Below are positions 7,936 through 18,600 of a stretch of DNA of 33,228 nt, piece after piece. Position 1 is the first letter of the stretch. Every line of letters begins with the position of its first letter. Position numbers and translations under genes: made by a program. Below the pieces are notes generated by a model. It saw only the letters and a list, made by a program, of their open reading frames with translations, did no database searches and was not told where the DNA came from. The DNA is from Bacteroidota bacterium (lineage in GTDB: Bacteria; Bacteroidota; Ignavibacteria; Ignavibacteriales; Melioribacteraceae), in NCBI GenBank assembly GCA_023381535.1, contig JAMCSN010000244.1, positions 1-33,228 of the forward strand, in the 5' to 3' direction.

Positions 7936-8952
7936 CTATTTTCTCGGCAGTCTTTCCAAATAAGAACTGGTGCTCAACACCGCAAACTTATCTTTTTGTT
8001 TCAACTCTCTCAATGATTCACAATTCAAATAGCTCATTGCACTTTTTAATCCATCGCTTATAGCGTTGATAACACTTTTTACTGCGCCTTTGTACGGAAC
8101 CATAGTTTCTTCGCCTTCGATGAACTCACCTTTCATTTTAACACCGAACGATGCGGAACCGCGATATTTTTTCCAAAGTTGATCGTCATATTTTATTACT
8201 TCGCCCGGGGTTTCTTTTGTTCCGGCTAACATTCTTCCAAGCATTACGGCATCAGCACCGGCAGAAAGCGCTTTCGTTACATCGCCGGCACTTTTAATTC
8301 CGCCGTCGGCAATCAATTCGATTTTTAGTTTTTGATCTTCGCGTGTAAAGAAGCAATCTATTAAAGAGGAAACTTGCCCGATTCCAATTCCGGTTTGAAT
8401 TGAAGTTGTACAGACACTTCCGCCGCCTATACCGATACGCACTGCATCTGCACCGGCATCTACAAGCTGTTTCAATGTTCCGCCGTGCGCAATATTTCCG
8501 ACAATTACTTTCACCTTATATTTCTTTTTGATCTCTTCGCATTTGTTCAACACGTGTGCATTGTTCGCATTAGCCGTGTCGATGCAAACGATCAAATTGT
8601 TCGAAGCAATTTTTTCCAACAACAAATCATCGGCGGTTAAACTCACCGAAACTGCGCGAACACCTTCCACAACATTTCCATTGGAAAAAAGTTCGGTCAG
8701 CGATGAATCGAATCTATTTACAATTCCAAGACAACCCGAGTTGGACAATTCTTTTGCCATCGCGATCCCGGTAACGGTATCCATCGGACTGGATACGACG
8801 GGAACGGCAAGGTCGATTCCAAGAAATTTGGATTTGATATTAACTTCGCTTCTCGTTTTAACTCGCGAAATTTCTGTCGGTATCAGACTGACATCGTCAT
8901 AAGTCAATGATAAAGAGTATTCGTTTAACTCACGTTTGGAAAAGATTCTCAT
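7936..8952 (-). CDS. guaC: GMP reductase-like protein of the IMPDH/GMPR family, without CBS domains
   Basis: A 338-residue TIM-barrel enzyme with N-terminal [10 protein letters not shown] and the catalytic loop [17 protein letters not shown], putting the nucleophile at C181. It also has LIADGGIK (phosphate site) and [10 protein letters not shown]. The CBS pair of typical IMP dehydrogenase is absent and the length matches GMP reductase. In the flap, IMP dehydrogenase has Arg before VPYKG (GRVPYKG); here the segment reads EETMVPYKG, with Met at that position. This argues for GMP to IMP reduction by NADPH. Start: GGAG lies 9-10 nt before the ATG. It is divergent from the transporter gene at 9141. 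Confidence 0.8.
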   Translation of the reverse strand: MRIFSKRELNEYSLSLTYDDVSLIPTEISRVKTRSEVNIKSKFLGIDLAVPVVSSPMDTVTGIAMAKELSNSGCLGIVNRFDSSLTELFSNGNVVEGVRAVSVSLTADDLLLEKIASNNLIVCIDTANANNAHVLNKCEEIKKKYKVKVIVGNIAHGGTLKQLVDAGADAVRIGIGGGSVCTTSIQTGIGIGQVSSLIDCFFTREDQKLKIELIADGGIKSAGDVTKALSAGADAVMLGRMLAGTKETPGEVIKYDDQLWKKYRGSASFGVKMKGEFIEGEETMVPYKGAVKSVINAISDGLKSAMSYLNCESLRELKQKDKFAVLSTSSYLERLPRK

Positions 8953-9140
8953 TTTTCAATCTCCGTTTTTAACAGCATTAATAATGTGGTACAGATTTTC
9001 CAACGAGGAATCTATATAATTTTTTTGTTCAAATCTTCGTACCGAAGAAAATTTCTTTTAATAAATTTTTGCTTCCCTTTTTGAAGGCAATTGAAAATGT
9101 TTTTTTCTAACTTGCGGCAAATTTAATCTGCGGAAAAATT
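8953..9140. promoter_or_regulatory. Divergent intergenic region between guaC-like and POT genes
   Basis: This 188-nt AT-rich stretch separates two divergently transcribed genes, so it must hold both start regions. On the plus strand, TAACTTGC near 9109-9116 resembles a Bacteroidota -7 element but has no well-spaced TTTG. No clear operator was seen. The assignment rests on gene orientation. Confidence 0.4.
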
Positions 9141-10490
9141 ATGACTGAAACCACTCAACAAAAAATCGGCTGGAAATTTCCGAAAGAATTTTGGCTTGCA
9201 AATTTTATGGAACTCTGCGAACGAGCCGCCTACTACGGATTCTTTATCGTTCTTACACTTTATTTAACAGACCTGGTAGGATTCACCGATACGGAAACCG
9301 GAGTAGTTGCCGGTGTGTTTTATGCCGGTCTTTATTTTCTTCCGCCGTTTGCCGGAGCGGTGTCCGATAAAATCGGATTCAAAAACGGACTCATTCTTGC
9401 TTTCGCACTTCTTACAATCGGTTATGCTTTGCTCGGAATGTTTCACACAAAAATGCTGGTGTTGTTTTTTCTTTTCATTGTTCTCGTCGGCGGATCGTTC
9501 ATCAAACCACTAATCACCGGTACAGTTGCTAAGACAACAAACGAAGACAACCGTGCACGCGGTTATGCGCTGTTTTACTGGATTGTCAACATCGGTTCAT
9601 TCAGCGGTAAAACACTCGTCCCGTATATACGTCAGGGTGTCGGTGTGGAATATGTGAATTTCTTTTCGGCAGGAATGTCTTTGCTTGCAATGTTTTTTGC
9701 AATTTTTTTCTACAAACAATCAGACAGATCTTTTGAATCAAAAAAAATCTCAGATGTAGTTCTTTCTCTCAAGAAAATTCTTCTAACACCGCGCCTTTTA
9801 TTTCTGATTCTCATCGTTTCCGGGTTTTGGATTATTCAGCAGCAGCTTTATGCAACGATGCCGAAATATGTTATCCGTTTACGCGGCAATGAAGCGCGGC
9901 CCGAATGGCTGGCAAATATTAACCCCGCAGTTGTCGTTCTTTTCGTTGTATTGGTAACCAACTTGATGAAAAAACGGAAAGCAGTTACATCAATGTTCGT
10001 CGGAATGATTTTGATGCCGCTATCGGCTTTCGCAATGTCGTTCAGTCAAACTCTCGAAAGTTTTGCCGGCTCAAACATATCTATCTTTGGTGTGCTGGCA
10101 TTTCACCCGATAACCCTTATGCTCATCATCGGCATTGCAATACAAGGTTTGGCGGAATGTTTTATCTCGCCGAGATTTTTAGAATATTTTTCTTTTCAAG
10201 CGCCGAAAGGTGAAGAAGGCGTTTACCTTGGTTTCAGTCACATGCATTCTTTCATCAGCGCGCTTGTTGGATTTATTATGTCCGGATTTTTGTTAGATAA
10301 ATACTGTCCCGATCCGAAAACACTTCCAGCAGGATTAACCGAAATTCAGAGAGCGGCTTATTATGCAAATGCACATTTGATCTGGTATTATTTTTTGGCG
10401 ATAGGATTTGCAGCCGCTATTGCGCTGTTCATCTTCAAAATTGTAACCGAGAGAATTGATAAAAGAAAAGAAGTAATTATTTGCAGATGA
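9141..10490 (+). CDS. Proton-dependent oligopeptide transporter (POT/PTR family, MFS)
   Basis: A 449-residue integral membrane protein with about twelve hydrophobic segments. The N-terminal helix carries the POT signature FMELCERAAYYGF, containing the proton-coupling ExxER motif, followed by LTLYLTDLVGF. The loop AGAVSDKIGFKNGLI corresponds to the MFS motif A region. The centre has FYWIVNIGSF, matching the family's FYxxINxGS motif. It should import di- and tripeptides (or related compounds) with protons. The protein carries a longer central loop with RLRGNEARPEW. It stands alone on the plus strand between guaC-like and hicA. Confidence 0.88.
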   Translation: MTETTQQKIGWKFPKEFWLANFMELCERAAYYGFFIVLTLYLTDLVGFTDTETGVVAGVFYAGLYFLPPFAGAVSDKIGFKNGLILAFALLTIGYALLGMFHTKMLVLFFLFIVLVGGSFIKPLITGTVAKTTNEDNRARGYALFYWIVNIGSFSGKTLVPYIRQGVGVEYVNFFSAGMSLLAMFFAIFFYKQSDRSFESKKISDVVLSLKKILLTPRLLFLILIVSGFWIIQQQLYATMPKYVIRLRGNEARPEWLANINPAVVVLFVVLVTNLMKKRKAVTSMFVGMILMPLSAFAMSFSQTLESFAGSNISIFGVLAFHPITLMLIIGIAIQGLAECFISPRFLEYFSFQAPKGEEGVYLGFSHMHSFISALVGFIMSGFLLDKYCPDPKTLPAGLTEIQRAAYYANAHLIWYYFLAIGFAAAIALFIFKIVTERIDKRKEVIICR

Positions 10491-10580
10491 TCTCTAGAAA
10501 CAGTGAATTATAAATATCTGCTTCAAAAATTTCTTCTATGTTTTGACTTGACACAAAAAGAACTAAGTACTAGTAAGCTG

Positions 10581-10787
10581 CTAAATATTCTTAAATTCTT
10601 CCTCGGTCAAATTTGCCTGCTTTAGGATACTTCTCAGTGTTCCAATTGGAATATCTTGTGTGTGCATGGAAACATAGGTTTGCCTGCCATCGGGATGTCT
10701 CAATATCTTGTGGGAACCAGATTGTCTTTTTTCAATAAATCCAACTTTCAATAGCTTTCGTAAAACTTCTTTTGAGGTGTACGGCAT
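10581..10787 (-). CDS. hicA: HicA-type toxin (mRNA interferase)
   Basis: A 68-residue double-stranded-RNA-binding-like protein with the HicA pattern: TSKEVLRKLLKVGFIEKRQSGSH, in which GSH holds the catalytic histidine, then KILRHPDGRQTYVSMH and the C-terminal DIPIGTLRSILKQANLTEEEF. HicA toxins cleave mRNA when freed from HicB. Its start shares one base with the hicB stop (TAATG), so the order is antitoxin first. No disruption is visible. Confidence 0.93.
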   Translation of the reverse strand: MPYTSKEVLRKLLKVGFIEKRQSGSHKILRHPDGRQTYVSMHTQDIPIGTLRSILKQANLTEEEFKNI

Positions 10788-11011
10788 TAGATTACAATCT
10801 TTGAGAAATAAGTTTCTGCTTCTTCCTTGATTTCTTCTTTATTACTTCTTTTCTCTTCGATCCATAATTTTATTAAATCTTCAGCAGCTTTTTTGGCGCC
10901 GTCAAGACCTTCGCCATGTGTGGTTAAACCAAGTGATGGGATATGAGAGTAGAAGTACCCTTGAGGAAAAGAAGGATCATTTATTTTTTCATAAATTATT
11001 GTATAAGTCAT
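10787..11011 (-). CDS. hicB: HicB-type antitoxin (short form)
   Basis: From the ATG at 11009-11011 the protein has 74 residues: MTYTIIYEKINDP followed by GYFYSHIPSLGLTTHGEGL and a helix (DGAKKAAEDLIKLWIEE), the partial RNase H-like fold of HicB antitoxins. I prefer this start to the TTG at 11032 because GAGG sits 5 nt upstream of it and the shorter version aligns with the family. No C-terminal helix-turn-helix or ribbon-helix-helix DNA-binding domain is visible, so direct autoregulation is not obvious. It should neutralise the adjacent HicA. Confidence 0.88.
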   Translation of the reverse strand: MTYTIIYEKINDPSFPQGYFYSHIPSLGLTTHGEGLDGAKKAAEDLIKLWIEEKRSNKEEIKEEAETYFSKIVI

Positions 11012-11089
11012 ATAATCCTCAATTTTCACCAATAAATTAAATAATTTTTATGCATAAGAAAAGTGATTAGTAGAAGCACCCACTCGCTT

Positions 11090-12154
11090 TCAGTCTTTGA
11101 TGAAAACCTCATGCTCTTTCACAAATATCATCTTATGATACGGGAACGAGTGGTTCCCGTTTTTATTTGCAGCGATTACGCGGATTGGAAAACTGCCTTC
11201 AACTACCGGTGTAATTTCTACCGAAACAATATTGTTCGTTTTATCGAAACGAAAATCTTTTTCTTCCTTGTTGAAAAAGATCTGAATTGTTTTCGGATTG
11301 ATTCCGGTTGAATCCTCAAGACTAAAAGCAGCGTGCAGTGTGTCATTTTGAATTCTCAGACTATCGGAAAGAAAAACAATTTCCGGTCTGCCCGCCCTAA
11401 AATATTTTGCCAGTCCTCGAAAAATTCCCCATGCTTGAATCTCGTTGAACTCTTCGTTGTTAAGTCGCAGCTCTTCCCAATGACTGGTATGAAAAGCGCA
11501 TTCGATAAGCACCGCCGGGATATTGGTTTTTCTTAGAACGGAAAACCCTTCGCCCGGATAAATATTATAGTCGGAGTATGTGCCGTCGAACGAACCGAGC
11601 CCGCCGGAGTTTCGCATCACGTACGCAAGATCTCGTTCGATGAATTTTGCAATGTCGTGATTGCACGGTTCGTATTCGTAGTTTGTATCTTTCGCGTGAT
11701 AATAAGCCGCAGTATAGTCGGTGTAATCGTCTTCTGTTTTGCCTGGCGCATTATGATGAATGCTTATAAAAATTTCCGCGCCGCTTTTGTTTGCTAATTC
11801 GGAACGATCGGCAAGCGGAACGGTTTTATCAACGTCGCGCGAAATGAAAACTTGTGCGCCGGCTTCTTCAAGATACTTTTTTAGATTCAGCGCAACGCGA
11901 AGGTTCACATCGGCTTCAATAATTTTTCCGTTTCGACTTTTATTTTTTCTGTCTTCGCCGCCATGCCCGGGGTCTAAAAATATTTTTCTTCCTGTTAGAT
12001 ACTTTGAATATTCTTTTATTGCATTTTCGCGATCAACCGGATTTTTCCAATCGATCGGATATTCATAAAGCGGAATAACCGGTGCCGTAGAGCATGAAAC
12101 CAGCACAAGCAGAAAAACGAACGGAAGTAAATTCAAGAAAAACTTTTTATGCAT
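11090..12154 (-). CDS. N-acetylmuramoyl-L-alanine amidase, lipoprotein (Amidase_3)
   Basis: From the ATG at 12152-12154, preceded by AAGGAA, the 354-residue protein starts with a lipoprotein signal: a hydrophobic stretch, then LVSC with lipidated C21. The Amidase_3 catalytic domain follows: DPGHGG (zinc ligand H64), IIEADVNL (E80), ISIHHNAPG (H133/H134) and later AVLIECAFHTS with the general-base Glu. A C-terminal domain of about 100 residues is probably beta-rich. It cleaves the amide between MurNAc and the stem peptide, likely at the periplasmic face of the outer membrane. It overlaps the end of the helicase-nuclease gene by 22 nt and ends the operon. Confidence 0.9.
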   Translation of the reverse strand: MHKKFFLNLLPFVFLLVLVSCSTAPVIPLYEYPIDWKNPVDRENAIKEYSKYLTGRKIFLDPGHGGEDRKNKSRNGKIIEADVNLRVALNLKKYLEEAGAQVFISRDVDKTVPLADRSELANKSGAEIFISIHHNAPGKTEDDYTDYTAAYYHAKDTNYEYEPCNHDIAKFIERDLAYVMRNSGGLGSFDGTYSDYNIYPGEGFSVLRKTNIPAVLIECAFHTSHWEELRLNNEEFNEIQAWGIFRGLAKYFRAGRPEIVFLSDSLRIQNDTLHAAFSLEDSTGINPKTIQIFFNKEEKDFRFDKTNNIVSVEITPVVEGSFPIRVIAANKNGNHSFPYHKMIFVKEHEVFIKD

Positions 12155-15100
12155 TGATTCCTTTCCAAAGCGAAATGACACTTTGAACAATGGTTGAGAT
12201 TCGGCTCAAATTTATTTGAATGAATATTCCGGATTGAAAGCGTTAGCTCCTTGCCGAACGATTTCAGCTCATCACGCGAAATTTCTTTCGCCGCTGCCTG
12301 ATCTACTTGTTTTAGGAAAATTAATCTAAGATCAAACCGGTTGTATTCCTTGTAAAGCTTCGACAGAATATAAGCATAAAATTTCAGCTGAGGTAAATAG
12401 TCACCCGTTCGACTTGCCAACTGTTGCGGCGTAATGTTATCTGTTTTGTAATCGACGATGATCAGCCGATCTTTTTCAATTATCAGTTTGTCGATTATTC
12501 CGTAGAGATAGTGTTCTCCTTCCTCGCAGTAAATCTCAAATTCATTTCGGTAATTTTTGTAAGGAAGAATCGATCTGTAAGTTTCGGAATCATAATACCG
12601 TACGATGTCCTCGCGAATTGATACCAGAAGTTTATCCCGATCTGATTCCTCGACGGAAATTTCGGCAGATAATTTTTTGTTTAAGAATTCGGTGAGATTA
12701 TTTTCTTTCAATTCGTCTTTTAGCACCTGGTGAATCAACTTTCCGCGAAGTTGAGCGTACGGTTTCAACTCCTCGTCTTCGTTGGAGTTGAATTCGTATT
12801 CATTGATCTGTTCCTTCATCAATTTATAGATCGTTGAATATCCCAACTCGTAAGTCAACTGATACTTTACCGGGCACTGCGAGTACATTGAAATTTTTGT
12901 TGCCGAAATTATTTCCTTCTTCGGTACGTCGGGTATCTTCGAAGTTATGATTACGCATTTTTTCTTTTGATTGACAACTAAATTTTCTTTTGCCGGAAGA
13001 TCAATTATTTTGTTGATAACCGGAACAGAAAAGGAAATATTCTTAGAATAAAAATCGTACTTCTCTCCGGTTAGTTTCATGAACTCGACATTTCCAGAAA
13101 TTGAAATTGTGCCTGGCTTGAATTCGTTGGACAGTCCTTTCGCAAACAAATCCATAAACGAACCGGGTTTTATTTTCTCATTCTTTATCGAACCTGATAT
13201 GAAAAGATTTTCTTTCGCTCGTGTAGTGGCGACGTACAAAAGTCTTTTGGTTTCAGCAGAATTCTTTCTTTGGATTATATAGTTGTATAAAAGAACAATT
13301 GGCGCGGCAGAATATTTGTTAAAGTAGTTTTGATCGAGCGGAACTTTAGTTAGAATGCCGAAGTTCTTGTCGAAGCTTATTGACTTTGCTCTTGCGCTGT
13401 CTTCCATAGCCTTCTCGTTGCAGCCGAACAAAAAAACATTTTTGAACTCCAATCCTTTGGCTTGGTGAACGGTTAATATCTTAACCGTATCGTCGTCATG
13501 AACTACTTGCGCCTGTCCTTCTTCTTCGTAACCTTCGATTGATTCGCGAAGGAAAACAGTGAAGTCGTATAAATTTTTGAAACTCTTCTTTGAAAAATTC
13601 CGCGCAAGTGAAAGCAGTTTTTCTATGTTGGCAATTTCTTGAGTTGAATTTCTCTTTGCAGCCGAAACCGACCAGTACCCGCTCTCAATTAAAATCTTTC
13701 TGATTAGAGCGTACACATCACCTCCTAAAGCCGCATTAAAGTTGGAATCGAGAACACTGTAGATATTAGCAAGACTTTTAATCTTAATGGAGGCATTGTT
13801 CATCTTTTCGTAAAACGTTTTTCCCTCTTCACGCGAGATCATGTACAATTGCAAATCGGAAACATTGAAGAACGGTGAACGAAGTATTCCTATCAGCGCC
13901 GTATCGTTGTCGTTGTTGAGAAGGAACGATAGATAATTGTAAATGTCGTAAATCGCTTGGCGCTGAAAAAATCCCTTCCCGCCGATTATGGAATATGGAA
14001 TTCCATGCTGGACAAATGATTTTTCCAGTTCGGCAAAAGAATCGCGTTTGCGGCACAGTACCGCCACATCTTGAAACTTGTTGGGAGAGTGTTCGTCGCC
14101 GGAAACGATCTGTAGAATTTTGTTTGCGACCAACTCGCTTTCGGGAATTTCATCGTCCGTTGCAACAAGTATTTCAACGCTTCCTTTTTCAGTTTCATCT
14201 TTGGAACAAATCAAATCGCTGTGAGCAACTTCATTAAAAAAAGGATTGGCGTTCTTAAACAAATTTTTGAAAAGATGATTCGTGAAGAGAACGAGCGGAG
14301 GCGACATTCTAAAACTGTGCGGCAAATTAAGAAGCTGTCCGCCGCAGGCAGTTGCGCTTATTTCATTTTTTGTCTTGTCAAAAATTTCAAGTTCGGCGTT
14401 CCTGAACATGTAAATACTTTGCTTCTCATCCCCGACAACAAACAAGTTTCCGCTTTTTAGTCCGTCGAGTATCGGCATAAATATTTCGTACTGAAGTTCG
14501 TTCGTGTCCTGGTACTCATCAATCATTATGTAGCGGTATTTTTCAGTTAGATAATTTTTCACTTCCGGAATTTGTATGATCTCCTGAGTGAATAACAGAA
14601 TATCCTCGAAATCGAGATAACCTTTTTGTTTTTTCTTTCTGGAATACAGGTCGGCGGTATAACCGAATATTTTGACAAACGATTTTCCGAGCAGAGCTAA
14701 TTCTTTTTCTGCCGTTGAAGCATTTCCGATTGCAAAGAAAATGTCTATCTCTGAAAAGAATGCTTCAGCTGATCCGATTTCATCCGCCATATCTTCTCTT
14801 TCAAAACTTAAGTAACCGCGGCTTCGAACTTTCCTTTCAGATTTCGTTAGAAACAAACCGGCGATTTCGTTCAGACATTGAATTTTCTCAATGGAAGTTT
14901 TTTGACCGGAATATTTATGCAGAAGCGCTTGTATATTGATCGCATCTGAATTATCGCGCTTCTTTGCGAGAACTCTTTTATTTATTAATTCAACAACCGA
15001 CAATCCTTCCTTCAGATCGAGTGAAAATATTTCATCAAAAACTTTTTCAAAAGTGTCCCGGAAGTGTTCTGCAATTTCTTTTTCAGTTTGATTATAGAGT

Positions 15101-15669
15101 TCATTCTTCAGCCGTGCAATATTACGTCGATGCTGAATTGATTTTTCGAGCTCGGCAGCTAAAATTCTTTTCGAGCCGAAGAATCTCATTAAACATTTTA
15201 GTTCATCTTTGTAATCGTCGTTTCCAATTAAACCGCCAATTGTTTCTTCGATGCAGAGTTGTATCAACTCGTCGGATGTGGGTCGATCTATCGGGACAAA
15301 GTTTGCATCGATTCCGGCTTCGGGTGCAAATTCTTTGAGAACGTTTATACAAAATGAATGAATGGTAGAAATGTTTGCTGAAACCAGTTGCCGGCGGAAC
15401 GACTCAAGCCGTTTTCTTTTTTCCGGAATAGCTTCATCTTTAATCCGTTCTTCAATTTCACCGGCAATTTTTTTGTTCAGTTCTCCGGCAGCTTTATCCG
15501 TGAACGTAATTGCGACAACGGAATTCAAATCAACATCTTCATTGAGAATAATTTCTACAAAACGTTTGGACAAAACAAAAGTTTTTCCTGAACCGGCGTT
15601 TGCAGTTAATGAAATATGAGTCTTGCGATCTAACGCTTTTACTTGATGCGGAGTTAATTGAGCCATCAT
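12133..15669 (-). CDS. AddA/RecB-like UvrD-family helicase with Fe-S PD-(D/E)XK nuclease domain
   Basis: The 1178-residue protein begins with a superfamily 1 helicase: Walker A NAGSGKT (24-30), AITFTDKAAGEL, YRYIMIDEYQDTN (motif II), VVGDEKQSIYMF (III), LTVHQAKGLEF (V) and LLYVATTRAKENL (VI). The C-terminus is a RecB-type nuclease with H980, D1060 (YGIIDK) and D1073-Y-K1075 (VDYKTDN). Four cysteines bracket it: C932 in YSQCPVKYQ and C1161, C1164, C1173 in HCSKCHFALERNQC. This is the 4Fe-4S staple pattern of AddB and Cas4 nucleases. A role in double-strand-break end processing is likely; no AddB or RecC partner is in the window. It overlaps the kinase gene by 4 nt. Confidence 0.9.
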   Translation of the reverse strand: MMAQLTPHQVKALDRKTHISLTANAGSGKTFVLSKRFVEIILNEDVDLNSVVAITFTDKAAGELNKKIAGEIEERIKDEAIPEKRKRLESFRRQLVSANISTIHSFCINVLKEFAPEAGIDANFVPIDRPTSDELIQLCIEETIGGLIGNDDYKDELKCLMRFFGSKRILAAELEKSIQHRRNIARLKNELYNQTEKEIAEHFRDTFEKVFDEIFSLDLKEGLSVVELINKRVLAKKRDNSDAINIQALLHKYSGQKTSIEKIQCLNEIAGLFLTKSERKVRSRGYLSFEREDMADEIGSAEAFFSEIDIFFAIGNASTAEKELALLGKSFVKIFGYTADLYSRKKKQKGYLDFEDILLFTQEIIQIPEVKNYLTEKYRYIMIDEYQDTNELQYEIFMPILDGLKSGNLFVVGDEKQSIYMFRNAELEIFDKTKNEISATACGGQLLNLPHSFRMSPPLVLFTNHLFKNLFKNANPFFNEVAHSDLICSKDETEKGSVEILVATDDEIPESELVANKILQIVSGDEHSPNKFQDVAVLCRKRDSFAELEKSFVQHGIPYSIIGGKGFFQRQAIYDIYNYLSFLLNNDNDTALIGILRSPFFNVSDLQLYMISREEGKTFYEKMNNASIKIKSLANIYSVLDSNFNAALGGDVYALIRKILIESGYWSVSAAKRNSTQEIANIEKLLSLARNFSKKSFKNLYDFTVFLRESIEGYEEEGQAQVVHDDDTVKILTVHQAKGLEFKNVFLFGCNEKAMEDSARAKSISFDKNFGILTKVPLDQNYFNKYSAAPIVLLYNYIIQRKNSAETKRLLYVATTRAKENLFISGSIKNEKIKPGSFMDLFAKGLSNEFKPGTISISGNVEFMKLTGEKYDFYSKNISFSVPVINKIIDLPAKENLVVNQKKKCVIITSKIPDVPKKEIISATKISMYSQCPVKYQLTYELGYSTIYKLMKEQINEYEFNSNEDEELKPYAQLRGKLIHQVLKDELKENNLTEFLNKKLSAEISVEESDRDKLLVSIREDIVRYYDSETYRSILPYKNYRNEFEIYCEEGEHYLYGIIDKLIIEKDRLIIVDYKTDNITPQQLASRTGDYLPQLKFYAYILSKLYKEYNRFDLRLIFLKQVDQAAAKEISRDELKSFGKELTLSIRNIHSNKFEPNLNHCSKCHFALERNQCIKSFS

Positions 15670-18600
15670 TCCGCCAACGGAAAAGTTAATAGAAATGCAG
15701 TGCCTTCGTTGGAAGATTTTTCAATTTGGATTGTTCCGCCGATGCTTTCGATGAAACGCTTTGTCAAACTTAATCCCAATCCCATCCCCCCTACTTTCGT
15801 TGTAAAGCTGTCGTCGAAAACTTTTTCAATATTTTCCTTATCGATGCCTGCGCCGTCATCTTCAATTCCGATCTTACAAATGCCATCTTCTTTTGTGAGA
15901 GTTACCGCTATCTTTTGCGCGTTTGCTTGAATTGAGTTTCTAATCATGTTTACAAAAGTCCGCTTCAACTGGTCCTGGTCTGCATTTACATACACAACAT
16001 TTTCGGAAGTCGAAAAGTTTATGGATTTATTTTCGTGCGCGAACAAATTCAAAACCTCGTTGATCGAAGCGACGATATTCACCTTCACAATATTCAATCT
16101 CGGCATACGCGCAAAATTGGAAAACTCTGAAGCTATGTTTTTCAAGATTTCTATTTGAGCCGCAACAGTTTCGGTAACTTTTTCAAAGATCGAATCGAAC
16201 TTGGGCGACTTATCCTTGTATGCGGCAATAAGCTGCTGGATGGAGAGTTTCATCGGCGTGAGAGGATTTTTTATTTCATGAGCAACTTGTTTTGCCATTT
16301 CTTTCCATGCCGCTTCGCGTTCAAACTGCGCGATGTCCGCTTGACTCTGTTTAATTCGGTTCACCATCTGGTTGAACCCATCTACCAGATCGCTGATCTC
16401 GCCTTTTGTTTGATAACTTATCTCAACATTCAAGTCGCCGTTACTAATAGATTTTGTTGCGGCTGTTAATTTTCTCACCGGTAAAGAAATCTGCTCGGCA
16501 AGAAGTGTGCTGAACAAAATTAAAAGTATAACAGCAAGAGAAAAAATTCCGAACAAGAAAAAGTCTAGGTCAACATCAGAGAACGGGTAAGACACAACAT
16601 TCATCAGATCGTTAACGCTGATAATATAGTTCGCACCGTTAATTTCTTCTTTGGTATAGATCGAGTTATACCGAGTTCCGTCAAAATTTTCTTGTTCAAA
16701 AATTTTCTGATATTTGCCGACGACACAATTGCGATAGACATCCGAAGATAACGTGATCGGGAATAAACCGGTGTTCACAAAATCGTTCTGCGGACTGTAA
16801 ATTAAACTTCCGTTTTCATAGACAGAAAAATTTATTCCCAGGTCGTGAGACGCCTTATCAAAAATCGTCACCGGATTTAATGAAGTCTCGTTGGTGTAAG
16901 CGTGTATGTAGGCTTCAACCTGACCGGTGAGCTCATTCAGTCGTCTTTGTATCAGCTCGGAGTTTTTTTCTTCCGTTAAATTTCTGAAATAGAACGCGAT
17001 CACAATCAAGGGGATGATTGACACAACGAGAAATGCGCCGATCAATCTTGTACGGAACGTGCGAAGCACTCCGCTTAATTGCCGCAGTTTTGAAGTTAGA
17101 AATATGAACAAGATGATTGCAATGATGAGCGTGTGAATAAAAAATATTTTGAAAAAGTTTGAAAGGTTCCAAGAATATTTTTTCAATTCGAGAGCAATCG
17201 CTAAGACTTTATTCCTTCCAGGCGAACTTATCTTTAGCGCATACACTAAATTCTCTTCGCCGTTCATCGTCATGTTCAACCAGGCTTCGTTGTGACTGCT
17301 GAAATCGGCGTTTAGAATTATTTTCTGATCTTCATCGGATAACGAAACGTCGCCGAACGAACGGACAAGTTCGTTGTCGTGAAAATCAAAAACTCTGAGC
17401 TTGCTTAAATCCAGCGCGGATGAAATGCCGGATCGCTGCGCAATCAAAAAATCAGGCAAGTACGAAAAATTGAAATAGTCTTCATCGTAGATCGCTGAAA
17501 CCACCATGTAGCCTATCAAATTATTGCCTTCTTTTAACGGTGACACTCCGACTAAAGTTATTTCGTCTCCGTAAAGATTGGCTTGCTTGAAAATTTTGGT
17601 GCTGTCGGCAATTCCATCTAAATAATTTTCAAAAGGTTCGGCGTAAAACTCTTTGTTAGTCTGGAAACCGCCGGCATACTTTTTTTCTGAATTATAAAAC
17701 TCAATTGCGGAACGGACGCTTTCACGGTAGAACAAACTGTTTGTCCAGAGAACAAATGCATCTGGTGAAAGATCTTCCTTCTGGTCGAATGCGTTCATAA
17801 TTTCGTCGTTCTGCTGAATTTGTGTCATCGTTTGAAGAACCATGAACTCGACAACATTTTCGTTCGTTCGGGTTAATTCATGTGCGGTGGTCTTCAAAGA
17901 TTCCCGTTCAATTTCATAGTTGTAATAGCTAAGAAGACTAACCGAGACGAGTGAAGCAGCAAATGCGTAATAAACGAGAATAATAAAACGCCGTTTCCCT
18001 GAATACACAACATAGTATGCAAAGCTAAACGTAATAATTATTGCGAGAATTCTAATTAACGGCGTGCCTTGCGGTTCACTTTGCAGTTCGTCAAAGAGCC
18101 AAGCAAGAAATTGAACTATAAAAAACGTTGTAAAGAAAATCCGGAGATTCTTTTCCTTTTCTTCGAACATTCGTTTTGAAAAAAGAAAAACCAAAAGCAT
18201 CACTAAAAAAAGAATAACACAAAAAGCCAGCATCAATATGTTGATGTCCATTAAGAAGATCGGTGCAGTAGGAATGAGAGAGAAAACTTTGAAATATCTA
18301 ATCGTAGAATCGAAGACAACGCTCCTCATGGCTGCGCCAAGTCCGCGAAGAGAAAGCAAGTAAAGAGGTATAACAATTAAAAAAATTAAAAAGAAAAATG
18401 AGGGTTTGGTTTTCCTGACGGTATTTTGTTCTTCCAGATAAGCCAAAACGTACTTGTACGCAATCAGCAGACCGATCAGAAGAAACGCGACGGTGATAGT
18501 AAATTCCAGCGGCGATCTCACCATTCCGTAAGCAAAGACAGACGAAAAATTGGAAGCGTCCGTAAGCGAGTTATGAACCAGCGCTGCCGGCAAACCGAAC

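Noticed and set aside
11012..11032. TTG start adding seven residues to HicB
   Set aside because: The downstream ATG has a well-placed GAGG and fits the family N-terminus.
11140..11165. Plus-strand terminator-like hairpin (CGGGAAC / GTTCCCG plus T run)
   Set aside because: It lies inside the amidase coding region, and no plus-strand gene precedes it.
12155..12190. Longer N-terminus of the amidase lipoprotein
   Set aside because: The extra residues precede a complete lipoprotein signal, and AAGGAA marks the ATG at 12154.
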